A stretch of DNA of 64,000 bases from Coprinus comatus (Eukaryota; Basidiomycota; Agaricomycetes; Agaricales; Agaricaceae). Both the position numbers and the translations under genes were made by a program. Positions 11,818-24,100 of the stretch are shown one piece after another; the first letter of the stretch is position 1, and every line of letters starts with the position of its first letter. The notes under the pieces are model-generated. The model was given only the letters and a program-made list of their open reading frames with translations, was not told the origin of the DNA and ran no database searches. Location: NCBI GenBank assembly GCA_034638255.1, contig JAWPGT010000010.1:496001-560000 (forward strand). The letters run 5' to 3'.

Positions 11818-12327
11818 GAAAAACGGTTACTACTGGAACCAACTGATGCACTATCTCCGTTGAGGTGTATCTTCTACAACGGGATACAACAGGTGCCGAA
11901 TTCTAGATCCTTGGAGGTGCTAATATCAGGAAACGTACACATTCCGCTACGCGACTCGCGGGCTCATATAAACGGTCGTAGCATCTACGACGGCTACCTG
12001 GCCTATATTTTAGACGTCGATCCACAAACATTTCTCCTGACGATTGTCCTTGTCCCTCGACCGGAGTACTGTCGGGTCCATGTTCGCAATGCCAAGGCAT
12101 CAGTACACGAAGCTCATCCTCAACAAATATTCAATCCCGACCTTGCAAAAGAGTTTGATCCTATTTCATTCAAAACACTCCAGGAGGGTGGCATGTATTG
12201 TTTCCGAGGCGAGATATATGACGAAACGGGTTTCTTGATTAGGAAAAACATAGATCACATCTTCGTCCGCCAAGAACAGGTTATTCCTACATGGGAAGAA
12301 TTGGAAATGTCTCCGGAGTTTGAGTGA
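11818..12327 (+). pseudogene. KOW/Spt5-like protein fragment
   Basis: An open frame with no in-frame ATG upstream; an acceptor-like TTACAG sits directly before 11818. The translation contains DGYLAYILDVDPQTFLLTIV followed by RPEYCRVHVRN, then a conserved-looking end GEIYDETGFLIRKNIDHIFV and PTWEELEMSPEF before a stop. The DG-Y-x-V-DVD-x-x-T-x-T-V rhythm resembles a KOW turn. The acidic leader found 100 bp upstream is like the starts of the Spt5-like paralogs that are scattered and often broken in agaric genomes. The rest of an Spt5 protein (NGN domain, further KOWs, CTR) is absent. Assignment is from memory of the family and is tentative; it could be an unrelated orphan. Confidence 0.4.
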
Positions 12328-12581
12328 GTATTTCCAGAAGGTAGTAGGGGGCCTCCTGTGACAAACCACTGGTGCTAGAGCCTCACACTACCCCAAAAGG
12401 GTGTTCACAAAGAAACTTCTTCGGGGGTGGTGGAGCTATAGAGGACGTTAACCCTCGAAACTCATCCTATCATTCCCTCGCTAATCCGACCTATGGTAGG
12501 TTTCCAAAGATCGTGAGGCCGCCACACACACACGTCTTAATACTACTTGGAGTTATATTAACCAAAAATATGGACCCACAA

Positions 12582-12673
12582 GCCCTGCTGGCGTAGTGGT
12601 AGCGCGTCTCACTTGTATCTTGACAAACAAAAGGTCTATGAGAAGGTCACTAGTTCAATCCTGGTGTGGGGCA
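12582..12673 (+). tRNA. tRNA-Thr (anticodon TGT) with a 20-nt intron
   Basis: A full cloverleaf folds. The acceptor stem GCCCTGC (12582-12588) pairs with GTGGGGC (12666-12672) using G-U pairs, with discriminator A at 12673. The D arm contains AGTGGTAG. The anticodon stem TCTCA (12607-12611) pairs with TGAGA (12639-12643), and the T stem ACTAG pairs with CTGGT around loop TTCAATC. The anticodon is TGT at 12614-12616. A 20-nt intron (12618-12637) lies between positions 37 and 38, the canonical site for nuclear tRNA introns. Confidence 0.9.
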
Positions 12674-12685
12674 TATGGAGTTTCC

Positions 12686-12695
12686 TTTTTTTTTT
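12686..12695 (+). terminator. RNA polymerase III T-run terminator of tRNA-Thr
   Basis: Ten consecutive T residues begin 13 nt after the mature tRNA 3' end, as expected for Pol III termination. Confidence 0.75.
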
Positions 12696-13010
12696 GTGTT
12701 ATATCCTAGTGGCCCCACTCTTGTTGAACAAAAAAAGAAGAATAAACTATTGTTAGGTGCATACCCACCACATCAAAAGCCAGCTTCTTGAAAAGGGCAC
12801 AAGGACAGTAGAACATGGGAAAAAATGGCTTCACGAGGTAATTGCTGATGAATGCATTCGGCAAGTGTAAAAGGAGAAAACGAGGGTTGATAATTTATGT
12901 ACATTTATCTACAAAATAAACAAAATACAAATACATGGTCCAATCTCTCAAAGCTTTCAAGCTTTCAAGACATATATTACATAGATCTCGAACAAAGAGT
13001 GTGTACTTAT
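12696..13010. other. Intergenic stretch between tRNA-Thr and receptor-like gene A
   Basis: AT-rich, with A runs. No exon, repeat or RNA is recognised. Confidence 0.5.
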
Positions 13011-14824
13011 TTAAACCTCACCCAGTTTTGAGTCTGGCCTAGGTAAAGATGGTAATAAACTTTTATTATATGCGCCCACCACACCAAGTTTAGATTCTTC
13101 CTCATCATCATGACGTTCCAGCCGAGTATGATTGTGAGTGTCAAGGTCAAGAACGTATATTACCGTATCCTGATTCTTCTGTGACAAATCTTCGTTTTCA
13201 AATTCAAGAGTCGGACTTGGAGTTGGATTTTGGTTCCCACCACACATGAAACTTGTATCAGAATTAGTGGTGTTATCGACATTTTCAATGGAAGTTGGAT
13301 TCTTCCAGAACTTCAAAGAACGTAAGACGTCCTTGAAGGTGTTTAGTACCAGTTTTCAACACCACAGGAGAACAAAAAAAAAAAAGAATACGTACCATGT
13401 GCATGCCATATACAGCTGCTGCTATTATAGGCACTGAAAAACAAAATGAATGAGTAACAGTCAGGTTGAATTTGATAGAAGTATATATATATATGTATAT
13501 ATAGAAGAGTTAAGAAATCCACATACTTAATGGAAAAACAAGACACCAACCACGTTTATTTTCTTCTTGCATATATCCAATTTGTCCAAGACTATTTCAA
13601 TTTTTCACTTAGGAAGTGTTTTCCGATCCTCAGTATACTTACTACTTACATGATTCCAACTAAAGAAAACCCAGTAAAAATTGTAGTTCGAATAAATCCT
13701 GATAAAAGCGTTTGTGCGATTTTGATATTTGTCCATTTATATGATTTGTAGTGTCGGAAGAATATGAAGGCTGTCCATACTACAAGTAAGAGTAAATAGT
13801 AGATTAATATCAGGTAATTGGTTACCAGATAATAAAGTAAGTGTACTCACCTTCTGCAACAAGTAGTATGAGACCACCAAAGATGACTAATAATCCGGTC
13901 ATGGTATTTCTATAACACGGGTAGTGACCCAGAGAGTTGGCTTTCAATGAATTGTGTCTTATATAGGTGAAGGGCAACACGTACGATATACGATTATGAT
14001 AAATGCATACAAGATGCCCTGAACTTTCACTTGGATTTATTCATCGAAGGATATAAATTATATGTCCCGGGGGAAAGTGAATGTACCTAGGATGACACAG
14101 ATGAGAAAAATTATAAGCCATAAATGGTGATGCTACAGTGTATTGGAAATTCGGAAATTTTAGGTTTACTTACGATTGAGACTTCGACAACCACTAGCAA
14201 GAAAATAAGCCAAGGGGTAATGGCCAACTTCAGAGAGTAAAAGTAAGTATTGAATATACACACAAGTTACAATCAAGAATAATAATTACTGACGACAATT
14301 GAGTACCCGCTCTTTTTCAATCTTGTTCTTTCATGAAAGATAGAGGTTATTAATAAGTTAATCTAAAATATAACAAAAGGTATTGTTATTTATATGGCTT
14401 ACTTGCTTTAAGAACAAACATGTGGTGAAATGGGTACTCACGTCAAGGAGGTAGCACGCCATGGAAAACGTTGCTCTAAGTTGAAAGAAATCATCCACAT
14501 CAACACGAGGTCACACAGAAGAAGAATATAGATATATAAAAAAGAAAAGAAAAAACGTGCTTACAATGGTGGAGTAGCGTATAGAAGTGTACTTTGCAAA
14601 AAGCACAAACTGGTGGGCGGGTTTGAATTATGTTGATGACCGATCGATAAAGTGAGGGAAATAGAGACAACTAGCCAAGCTAGTAAGTGACTATACCAAG
14701 GAAAGCGTCTATGAAGAGATTTAAAGATTATAGGAAGAGCCAAAACTATGGTAACGAAGATAACGGCGAAGCAGGTTAGAACGTTGTAAGCAATGAGGAT
14801 GCTGTTCCAGTCTGCTTGTAGCAT
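13011..14824 (-). CDS. Seven-transmembrane receptor-like protein, paralog A
   Basis: Multi-exon 7TM protein homologous to four tandem copies at 28.9-37.1 kb. Exon 1 (14824 to about 14566) carries TM1, TM2 (FPWYSHLLAWLVVSISLTL) and the TM3 start SLCFLQSTLLYATPPL. Later exons give TM5 (TGLLVIFGGLILLVAEG, about 13860-13900), VWTAFIFFRHYKSYKWTN with TM6, and TM7 (VPIIAAAVYGMHM, about 13395-13435). A phase-0 intron precedes the last exon, which opens with DVLRSLKFWK and ends in a polar cytoplasmic tail of about 100 residues. Shared intron sites with the other copies support common descent. The topology suggests a GPCR, but it does not match Ste2, Ste3, Git3 or PQ-loop proteins as I know them. Ligand unknown. 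About nine introns. Confidence 0.75.
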
Positions 14825-15841
14825 TGGCAGTGATTCTTTGGGAGAGATGGACCTGCTTCTGCTAATGCCGCTGCTGCTGGCCCTTCTTGAATTGGTAAAA
14901 GTGAAAAGGTTAAGTGGACCAGCCGGTATTAGAGAAGAAGATGAAGATGATGAAACAGGAGAGGGAATGAATACCAGGTCGAGTAAATGGACTATCGAAC
15001 GGGAGTGACCTTTTCATACTGATGGTTTAAATCATCAAGAGTATATATGGCTTGCATATCGACTTGTCGTAGTGACAATCAGATATACGAATGTCGGTCT
15101 TGATGCAACGACCAAGTGGACGGGTACCAACAAGTAAGAAAACGAGGTAAAGAAAATAAGTTTTTATATACCTATTACCAGGAGTTAATGGCTCCATTCG
15201 AGCTTTCGTAAGACAGTCTCGGGGACTTTTGAGTAAGAAAGTCTCAGGTGTTGACGGGAACTAGAGGATGTCAAGATATTTGCACCATGTTGGAAAGGCA
15301 TTGCTTGATTGATAGATCACAGATGGTGATTCCATCGTACGGTCAACAAACGATGAGTTAGTGATGACTGTTGGGATTTGCACAGGATTGGAAGACATGC
15401 CGGTTAGTCAACTAGTCAATGATGACATGAGGTAGAAGCCCCATCATAACATCTATATTAATCTCAAACGCCCCCGATTTTATTTTCTGCGGACTCTGCT
15501 GGAGCAATAAAGTGGTCATTTGCGTAGTAAAGTGCGTATGTATATGTCGTAATAGGAATTTCAAAGTTGAGGTGGTGATAAGAGAGCATGATAGAAGAAA
15601 CCCATGTGTCGTACTAAAGGAAGCGTGCTGCTCGCGCGAGCCTATCTATGATTAACTCTGTTTCAAGACCACGATGCATAGCGCCCTCGGGTACAAGCGT
15701 AAGGTACGAATACATATAAAACAACCCTCATTTAGTTCTCCGCACTTCCTCACCCCTCTTATTTCTAACGGTAGCTGGCCTCCGACTCATAATAACCGAC
15801 GTCATCCACCCCTATTCGTATTCGTATTTCCAACAGCAACC
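14825..15841. promoter_or_regulatory. Divergent intergenic region between receptor-like gene A and MFS1
   Basis: About 1 kb holding both promoters. A TATAAAA box at 15715-15721 lies about 120 nt upstream of the MFS1 ATG. No open frame in it has support as a gene. Confidence 0.45.
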
Positions 15842-17724
15842 ATGCAAACCCCAGCAGGAAGCTCGCGTCTTCCAGACGAAAACGCGCCCTTGCTTGCTCA
15901 AGCCCCAAAGAAGAAGCCGTTTTATCGCGCTAGACCATTATGGTGAGTGTAGTCCATGCTGAGGGTTTGAAGCAATATCCAATAGTTGTTTAGGCTGGTT
16001 CCGTTTGCCCTCGTCTCGTCGCTTGTGGTGCGTCTTGATTCGTTTTACCCAATACGCTCAAGATACCGACGAGACGAGCGATCCTAGGAACATACCGTCT
16101 ACAATATGTGTAGGAGACCCAGAAGTTCAAGCGGGGGCTGCAAAACTACAAATGATCATGACTACAACTATGGGTCTACTCTCAGCTCTTACTACCGGAT
16201 GGTGGGGACATTTCGGTGAACGACATGGCAGGACCAGAGTTTTAGCCATTTCGACTTTTGGATTATTTTTAACGTGAGTCAAGTTTCCGTCTCGGAAGAA
16301 GTGAAGTTGAAAGGGCATATATGATTAGGGATCTTGTGTTCATTCTTGTTTCTACCCCATCATCTGTTTTGTCCCACCATGGTCACAAACTTCTCTTGCT
16401 TGCTCCTATAATCGAGGGTGCTCTGGGCGGGTGGTCAACACTTCAGGCAGCAAATTCCGCATATGTTAGTGATTGTACCTCAAGTGGTTCACGCGCACAC
16501 AGCGCACAGGCAGGGACTCTTTTATAGACTCTTCAGTCCACTTGCAGTATTTTTGCCCGTCAATGTACGCGATCCTGTTCGTATCAACAACTATAGGCGT
16601 GATTGGAGCCTTACTCTGTTAGCGCTGTCATTCTTTGGTTTCATGTTATGCTCTGTGAGACTTTCTCTTTGTAATTGATTGTTATCTTTTGCTCACACAT
16701 TCTTGTATAGGGAGTGTACCAATTGAAGTACTTGTATGCCGAGCACGTTTATGGCTGGGGTGCAGAACAGCTCAGTTGGTATATCTCATACCTTGGTGGT
16801 ATGCGAGCATTGTCGTTGCTAGTAGTATTGCCCTGTTAGTTGTGGAATCTCATGAGCTTGGTCCTTACTGATGTTTGTAACCTTATTTCAGACCTGATTG
16901 GATTATTCAAACCTAGATCAAGTACTCCTCTGGTTACCGGAGATGATCAAGCGGCCTCTCCGATGTCAAAGGTTGACAAAACGAAGGTACCGCACAGCCG
17001 GTCACAACTCAACCGCGAGATCTACTTTGACCTGATGCTTACACGATTTTCGTTTTTCATGGACCTGGTTTCAAATCTCGTTATTATTGCATCACCTGCA
17101 CCAGCCCTCCGTCACGCATTAGTGCCACATTTGATGGGTCAAGAAGATACTATGGATCGGCCCGCAAGCTTTTCTCATAGTCAAACATTGTTTGTAATGG
17201 CCTCTGGGTTGGCGAGTTTTGGAACTGGTGCGGCACCTGCTGTTTACAGCTTGACATTATGCATTCTGCAAGCACGGAATATGGTTGAAGCTGGCGAGTC
17301 AAATGTTGAAGCATCGGCGGAGACAACGAGCGGAAATGTTGGCGGAGTTTTCGGCGCGTTTGCCTTTCTGCAATCAATCGGGTCAATGATCCTCGGGGTG
17401 AGTGTTTTTAGTAATATATTGGATACTGATGTGGGCTAACAACATTGGGTACCCCAGCCTCTGATGTTCGGAATGATTTACAGTCGCACTGTTACTGCTG
17501 CCCCCAAGGTCATTTTCGTGGTTGCATCTGCAGTGCTCTGTGTGTCGATTGTGTTATTAATGTTTGTGCATATTCCGGGGCATCAATCTATATCTATAGC
17601 TGCTGATGGAGGCAACGGTTCGAAAAAGGTGAAGCGCAGGAGGAAAAAGAGGGTGGAGCGGGGACGGTCGCAGGTAAGCAAGGACCTGCGAGGCGGGGCT
17701 GCTGGGTACACTGCTGAGGTCTAA
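15842..17724 (+). pseudogene. MFS transporter MFS1, damaged copy
   Basis: Major facilitator superfamily transporter, paralogous to the intact gene at 24982-27317. Recognisable blocks: ENAPLL leader, WLVPFALVSSLV, AGAAKLQMIMTTTMGLLSAL, GWWGHFGERHGRTRVLAI (motif A region), LLLLAPIIEGALGGWSTLQAA and AYVSDCTSSGSRA. The C-terminal half is intact, with NREIYFDLMLTRFSFFMDLV and GTGAAPAVYSLTLCILQ. Two lesions stand out. Near 16030-16060 the intron and the RGxTMxPR..V segment seen in MFS2 are missing and the frame changes. Near 16495-16510 the SRA-x-IFS-x-x-x-G segment breaks into another frame with a stop at 16525. The second could be a sequencing indel; the first is a loss of conserved sequence. Calling it a pseudogene is therefore likely but not certain. 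Confidence 0.65.
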
Positions 17725-17895
17725 CTGTGTATTATATACTGTAAAATGCTGTACAATAGAATCTAGATGGTCATTGTGTCCGAACCGACCATGAGTAAGA
17801 GAAGACAAACACGGACAAACACGTGTCCAGCTTGTTATCACTTTCTCTTTCATTCTCTACAACCGACACCGTCCTTCCGCCCCTCCAACGCTGCC

Positions 17896-19450
17896 ATGAA
17901 CAGCGACAACAACTTCGCCATCGCCGGGCCCTCAACCCCCCGCTCACCAACTTTCTCGATGCCCCCACCATCCGCCTCAACCCCCGCGCCACATTCCCCG
18001 TCGCTCTACCTCCCACCCCCAGGCTCGTCTCTTTAGCGCCTCTACTATCTTTGGTTCTCTACTAACTTCATGCATTTTCTACCTGCAGGTCCACCCCCGC
18101 TAAGACAATACCTTGCTAGCACACAGGACTTGCTTTCGCGTTTTCACCTCATTCCCGCGTACGACAAGTATGTACGTCCTTATGCCACACAGTACGGTAG
18201 CGATGGACAGGTACGCTCCACACCCGCTGGATCGGCAACTTCGGAAAAAGGAAAGGGGAAGGAGGTGGACACGAGTCTGGGTGCAGGTCAGACTCCTGGT
18301 GGTCCAGGCACTGGCGTAATAGAGGGTGCTGACGGGGAGGATGAAGATGGTGGGAATGGAAAGGGAGAAAAGAAGCCAAAGAACAGCTACAAAGCTCTGA
18401 TAAAGGGCATTCCAGGTGCGTAGAGTATGGCATTCTTCTGCATTATTGTTTGCTTCATACCAGGGTAAAAAGGCAAACACTCGCTGAAGAAGGATGATTA
18501 TTTAACGAATATGATGATGGTGCCGCCGAAACAGCGTATGCGTATTATGCCTTTTGATGCGAGAACGCAGCATGACGCATTTACTGTTAGTTTGGAGGGG
18601 CTGAAAGGCGTATGTCTTGGCTTGTTACGTATGTCATAACCCTTGCTCATGCCTGGATTCCCAGTGGAACGTCAATACGTTGATCCTTGAATCTGCTCAA
18701 GCGCGAGAAGACCGGAAGAAGCGGGTAAGCGCAGTACTCCGCAAATTTTTGTCCCCTACTGACGAATTGATTACTTCTTATCTAATTACATAGAAAGAGC
18801 TCAAGCGCCTTGCAAAGCAAGCACATGTTGCTGCACTCCAAGCTGGTGCTACTCCTACTGTCGCACAACCCCAACCTATCCGAGCGTATAATGCCTCAAC
18901 TGCACCCCCCAAACCTGCTACTGGAGCCTCGACACCAAGACCGGCCGGAACACCGAGACCGATATCGACTGTACCACGACCCGGTTCTATGGTGCCACGA
19001 CCTGGTTCAACTGCACCGAGACCTAATTCCACGGCTCCGAAACAAGAAGGTAGACCGACTCTTCCTCCGGTGCAATTACCAGTGGGTATGGTTTCCACAC
19101 CTTCACGAACAGCTACACCTGCAAGTGCAACGATGATGGTTGATGCGCGAGGGAAAAAGAGAGATCGTGACGATGGTATTGCCACACCTGTTAATGGCAT
19201 TCATATTACAGATGCACATGGAAATGGTATTGTGAACGGTGTTGCAAAGATTAGCAATGTGAAAGCAGGCGTTGCTGGTGCACGACCCAGACCTGTAAAA
19301 AAGCAGCGCATGGTAAGTCGCCATATCCATCTTCCCGCTGCGTTCCATTTGCATGGTTGCTGACCATTTTGATTTCTCCAAAAGGATATGCAAGGCCAAG
19401 CACGAGACGTCAGTGCCCCCGTCCAGCAACCAACGCCGCAAGGCGTATAA
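17896..19450 (+). CDS. MED19: Mediator complex subunit 19 (Med19/Rox3 family)
   Basis: Nuclear subunit of the Mediator head that links activators to RNA polymerase II. Conserved core: QYLASTQDLLSRFHLIPAYD, then SYKALIKGIPG-KHSLKKDDYL across an intron, then RIMPFDARTQHDAFTVSLEG and WNVNTLILESAQAREDRKKR. The long Pro/Thr-rich middle (TPRPAGTPRPIS...) and the basic KKQRM stretch fit fungal Med19. The end exon reads DMQGQARDVSAPVQQP with stop at 19448-19450. ATG at 17896 gives a Ser/Pro-rich leader. To keep frame, the first intron must use a GC donor after CCCCCAG (about 18020) and the CTGCAG acceptor at 18090. If that intron is not real, ATG at 18070 would give a shorter protein. Five introns or so. 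Confidence 0.75.
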
Positions 19451-21183
19451 TTCCCTTATCACTTGCACGTTACCATTCCTCTTTCTTCCATCTTTCCCCC
19501 CTCTTAAATGCACCGACACAACCATATAAAACATCACAAACGTAATACGTTGTAGACCCATCCAGCGAGAGTTGTGGTCTGCCACAGTCAGATGAATTAT
19601 CATTCTCACCACAATATGTGTAAAAGTTATTGTGCATGCCACGTCGAGGTTCTGTATGGTAGGACGAACGTGTTGCCCGAGCACTTCTAGATCGATATCC
19701 CGATATGCATTATTCTTCGGCGCTCGGTGAAACCCTCGATTCGGCATCAACCTAGAGTTTTCTACATTACCACCTATTTATGAACCAGCCTTGCATTTGC
19801 ACATGCATCCTACCCCCCATCAACCCCTCTGCCCCCATTTCTCACGACCCCATCTACGTTGGATCCTAACATTGGTGGTCTTGTTTCTCCTTGGACCTGG
19901 CTGTATCCCGATACGAAATTTCCCACTACAGGCTCGATCATAAATGTATCGGAAGCCATTACGTATGGTTATTCTGGTTTCCGCATCGACGACATGGGAG
20001 AGGAAGTTACATGGAAAACGTTTCTCGCTTCAATCCATCGTTCATCTCGGTAACCTCAAATCGATACATCTATCAAATCCGCTACAACTCCGGCCGTCAA
20101 AAACTTGATGTATCACACATGTTTTGTCCCAAATCCGACTCCGGTTCCTCGGAACACCAATAGATCCAGGTGTCCTCAAAAACGTAGAAACTGCAATTGT
20201 AGCAGTTCTTGCCCACTTTTTTTTTATTACTCTTGTTCTTTCTTTGATGATTACCTGGTTGCTTTTTTTTTACCTGGATCTTCATTGAACTATTCTTGTC
20301 CTCTCGAATCAATCATCACATCACGAATTTTTACAGACACTCGCATTTCAATAAAAACCAACGCTCCACCTGACTTTTTCTTCCACTCTTTAAAAAAAAA
20401 ACATACATTTCCAAAGTGAAATTATATATATCTTTCTCCTCCTTTGTATTGTCATCACTTCCCTTCATCCCCCTTTCTTACCTTAAGGCATTCCATAAAA
20501 TCACAATTTCTATGCATAAGCATTCTTGTTCTACCAACTTGTTTCTCTCTTCCTTTTCCTCTTCCTTTTTCTCTTCCTTTCCTTCATCGGATAAATGTTG
20601 TCCAAAAACGTACTTTCTAACCATACACGTACATCTCTCTTTCCCCTTTCTTTATATCCCTCTCACGAAATGCATTTGGTTGCCTCTTCCTCTTTTTTTT
20701 ATATATATCTGATCTGATCCTCTAAACCTGTTTCGTTCTGTGCTTTTTTTTTTTTTTTTTTACACGTACAGTATATTACATTAGTACGATCCTCATGATA
20801 TTTTGCATCTCACTCAAAATCATATCCGTTTTTTTTCTGCATTGCGAAACTCATGTGTGCATGTTTGTCAAAATAGTACGATAAATTCGTACAATATTTT
20901 GTACATACTTAACCATAGGTATGATACACTGAAAAAAATATAGAGAAGTACAGAAATAAAGAGGAAATAGTACAAGCGCATAATAATAGTAAACGCATGT
21001 GTAATAGTTACACAGTAAATAAGTAAAGTGGTATATGTATCTGTCTTCCGAAATATAAAATCGAAGGGTATCGCATAAAAAGAATGGATGAAAGAAAAAG
21101 AGGATATTAATACAAAGAAAAGAAAAGAATAAAATCATCCATCAAATCCAGAACAGCAACAACAGAAAAGGTGATAAAGGAGA
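19451..21183. other. Long intergenic stretch, C/T-rich then AT-rich
   Basis: Lies between the ends of two converging genes. It holds pyrimidine-rich tracts (about 20400-20720), an 18-T run (20744-20761) and AT-rich sequence. Short open frames here lack family similarity, and their composition follows the local base bias. I see no gene. Confidence 0.5.
20744..20761. repeat. Poly-T tract
   Basis: Eighteen consecutive T residues in a pyrimidine-rich intergenic region. Confidence 0.9.
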
Positions 21184-24100
21184 TCACTTCCGTCCCAGGT
21201 TCAAATTCAAATTTGAAGCACTCCTACTACCATCCAAAGTTCTCTTTCCAAGACCTAATCCCAATCCAAACCTCCCACCATCATTTTGATTCTGATTCTG
21301 ATTCTGATTCTGATCATGTCCTCCAACATTATCATACTCTCTCCGATTTTGATTCCGTCCCTGAACTTGATTCTGGTTTGAATACCCATATCCACCACCA
21401 CCACCACCACCACCACCACTTATATTTGAAGGTAAAGCCAGCGCAGAACTACTCAAATTCTTCCTCTCGTCCATACCTAAACCTTTCCCGCCAACAATAC
21501 CAGCACCTAATTGTCTAGTATTAGATGGAATCAAAGGTGAATGGGAATTGGAATTTCGCTTCGAAGAATCAAGGGATGAGAACGCCTGACCAACAGGCAT
21601 ACTTAATCTTCTTATCCATCCTCCTTTCTTTTCCTGTTGTTGCTGCGGTTGATGGGAAATTTGTGGAGGTAGTAATAGAGTAGTGTTGTTAATGGTGGTG
21701 TTATTATTATTTGAGGTGGGGTAGAAGGTCTATTAGAAAGTGCGCCGGGTGAAGATGGAGTTAAAGGTGTATTCGAGGAACCTGTAGATCGGTTCAAATA
21801 AGAACCCGAACCCGAATTAGATGTTGTCGAGGTTGAATTCGTGTTGTAATCTTGATTCAAATTTTGGGAACTGTATGAATGGTGTGATTGATGACGGAAG
21901 TTTGGATTGGAAGAGGGTGATGGTGGGCTACGTCCTTGACCTTGACTTTGAGAAGGAAGAGGTAAGTGAGTATGAGTCTCCTGTGGTTGTTGAGGTTGTA
22001 ATTCCTTTTGCCGTGAAAATCGAAGTGAAATCCTACGTTCTCTAGGACGAGGTTGTAATGGACTATTGCCGGGAGATTGCTGAGATTGATTATTAATATA
22101 ATCTCCCCCTTCATGACCACGTTCAGAATCAGGTCTACCGCCATTATCACGTATCAATCCCATCTTTTCCCTCTCCCTCTCTAGTTCTCTTTCCCTCATC
22201 ATAATATCTTGTTCACGTTCTTTCAATTCTTTTCTTTAGCACGTATCCCAAATTCAGCCAACTCTTCCATTTTACGCCATCTCGAACCAACCCCAGTCCC
22301 ATTCTCTGGTGGACTCCCCACCTCCACTTCTCGTTCTCGTTGTACATGATTATATGGTGATGAAGCAGAAGTTACAGAAGAAGACACAGGTGACCTGGAT
22401 ATGGGTTGCATGTTTTCGGGGTTGGGTGGTGAAGAGAGATGTCGTGTTATCGGTGGTGGCGGTGATCTGTTTCCTCCTCCCCCCGGTCCTAATGATGGTC
22501 TCCGCAGCGGCTGTCGATCAACAACTTCTTGTTCTCGTTCCCTGTCAAGGTTTTCTCTGATATCCGTATTAGAATTTGCGTTAGGGCTTGGTGGAGAAGT
22601 GGTTGTGGTTGAAGCAAGCGGGGATTGATATTTTGTTGCAATTTGAGAAACACTTGTCTGTAATTTCGGGACTTCAGTACGTGGAGGTGGCGAACGCGAA
22701 TCTGGAGTGGGCTAATATAAAATCAAATAAGGTTGTGATTGGGCAAGAAAAGCAAAATACACGAACGGCGATGACAGCATTCACGTATCGGTTTTTCATA
22801 GCAGCAACAATACTCCCACTTCCTCCAGAGTCAATTCTTTCTAAAGGAGACCTCTTTTGATCGGAAACAGGGATTGATGCAGACGGAAACTGATATCCTT
22901 TCCCATTATCATCCTTTCCAACACCAATTCCTCTGGGAGCCGATCGTACTTTGTTATGATCGAATCTATCTTCTCTCAAAACGCCAAACTCTCGTGAAAG
23001 AAATTCTTCTGCGGCATTATTACGCTCTTGGGGCGTACTGGAATTAGGCAAAGCGCGAGAACTTGCAGAGGATCCCATATCAATCAACTCAGAAGGTGGA
23101 TTATACCGACGATGATCAAACGTAGTATATGTCCGTTGGCGTTCAGGAGCATGATTGGTATGTAGTAGAGGTGCATCTGACTCGGACCCGCTCTCCTTGT
23201 CTATATTCCTTTGAATACCATTCCGAATATCAACCTCCATCGGAAGCGGGCTTTCGCTCAACCTAGTGGTTGCTGCATACGTCTGCTCTTCTTGATTTAG
23301 TTTAACTCCGGTTTGAGAACGGTACGAAATCCCTCGGGGTAAGGGGAAATGAGTCGGGGGTGCGGGGAAGGCCGAAAGAGACCGGACTGAACCAGTGTTA
23401 GGATCTACGAGCATTTGGTCGTCCTCACGTTCATTATCGCTATGAGGCTCGTCTTGTAACTGAACTTGTGGTGATGGTAGCACCGTACGATGGTTATGAC
23501 GCTCTGCGGAATCCGATGTAACAGGGAAAGACGTATGATAATCGTAATCTGGGTTTCGAGGGCGGCGTTGGAGGTCAGGTGAGCTGCGTTGAGAGAGCTG
23601 GTATGATGAGGTGGATACAGAAGACGTTGGTGTGGGCTCTCTGGTATCTTTCCTTTGATTTTTGACTTCCGGAGTGCTAGGCTCGCTTCGATAGGTAGTA
23701 GGTGATGGTGGCGCGACGTTGAGGTTCTGTTGAGGTTGTTGATGTGGTTGTTGCTCCACCTCAGGTTGTTGCTGATTAGAACCTTCCTCTTCATCCCCCG
23801 GCTCAGTCCTTTCCTGGATAGTATTTAATTTCAGTTTGTCCTCTCCTTTCTCTAACAAGTCCACTAGATCTCCCGGGACCGACTTGAGCCATCTTCCTTC
23901 GCATAGTGACCTCCACTCGCCCAAGGGACCCACCGTAGGTGCAAACCTCCGGACGCTCTCACACGTGCGTAGCCATTCGGCATCGGCAATGCGCGAGAGG
24001 GATGCAGCAACGCTATATGTGGTGATAGTATGCTTTTGGGTTGTCTGTAGAGCATGATTGCTATGAAGGCCGGGGATCAATTATGAAGATTCTCGGAACG

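Noticed and set aside
12372..12596. 74-codon open frame just before tRNA-Thr
   Set aside because: It overlaps the tRNA 5' end and has no protein-like conservation.
19859..20163. Overlapping plus-strand open frames after MED19
   Set aside because: No conserved motif, no good start context, and the region sits in a long pyrimidine-rich intergenic stretch.
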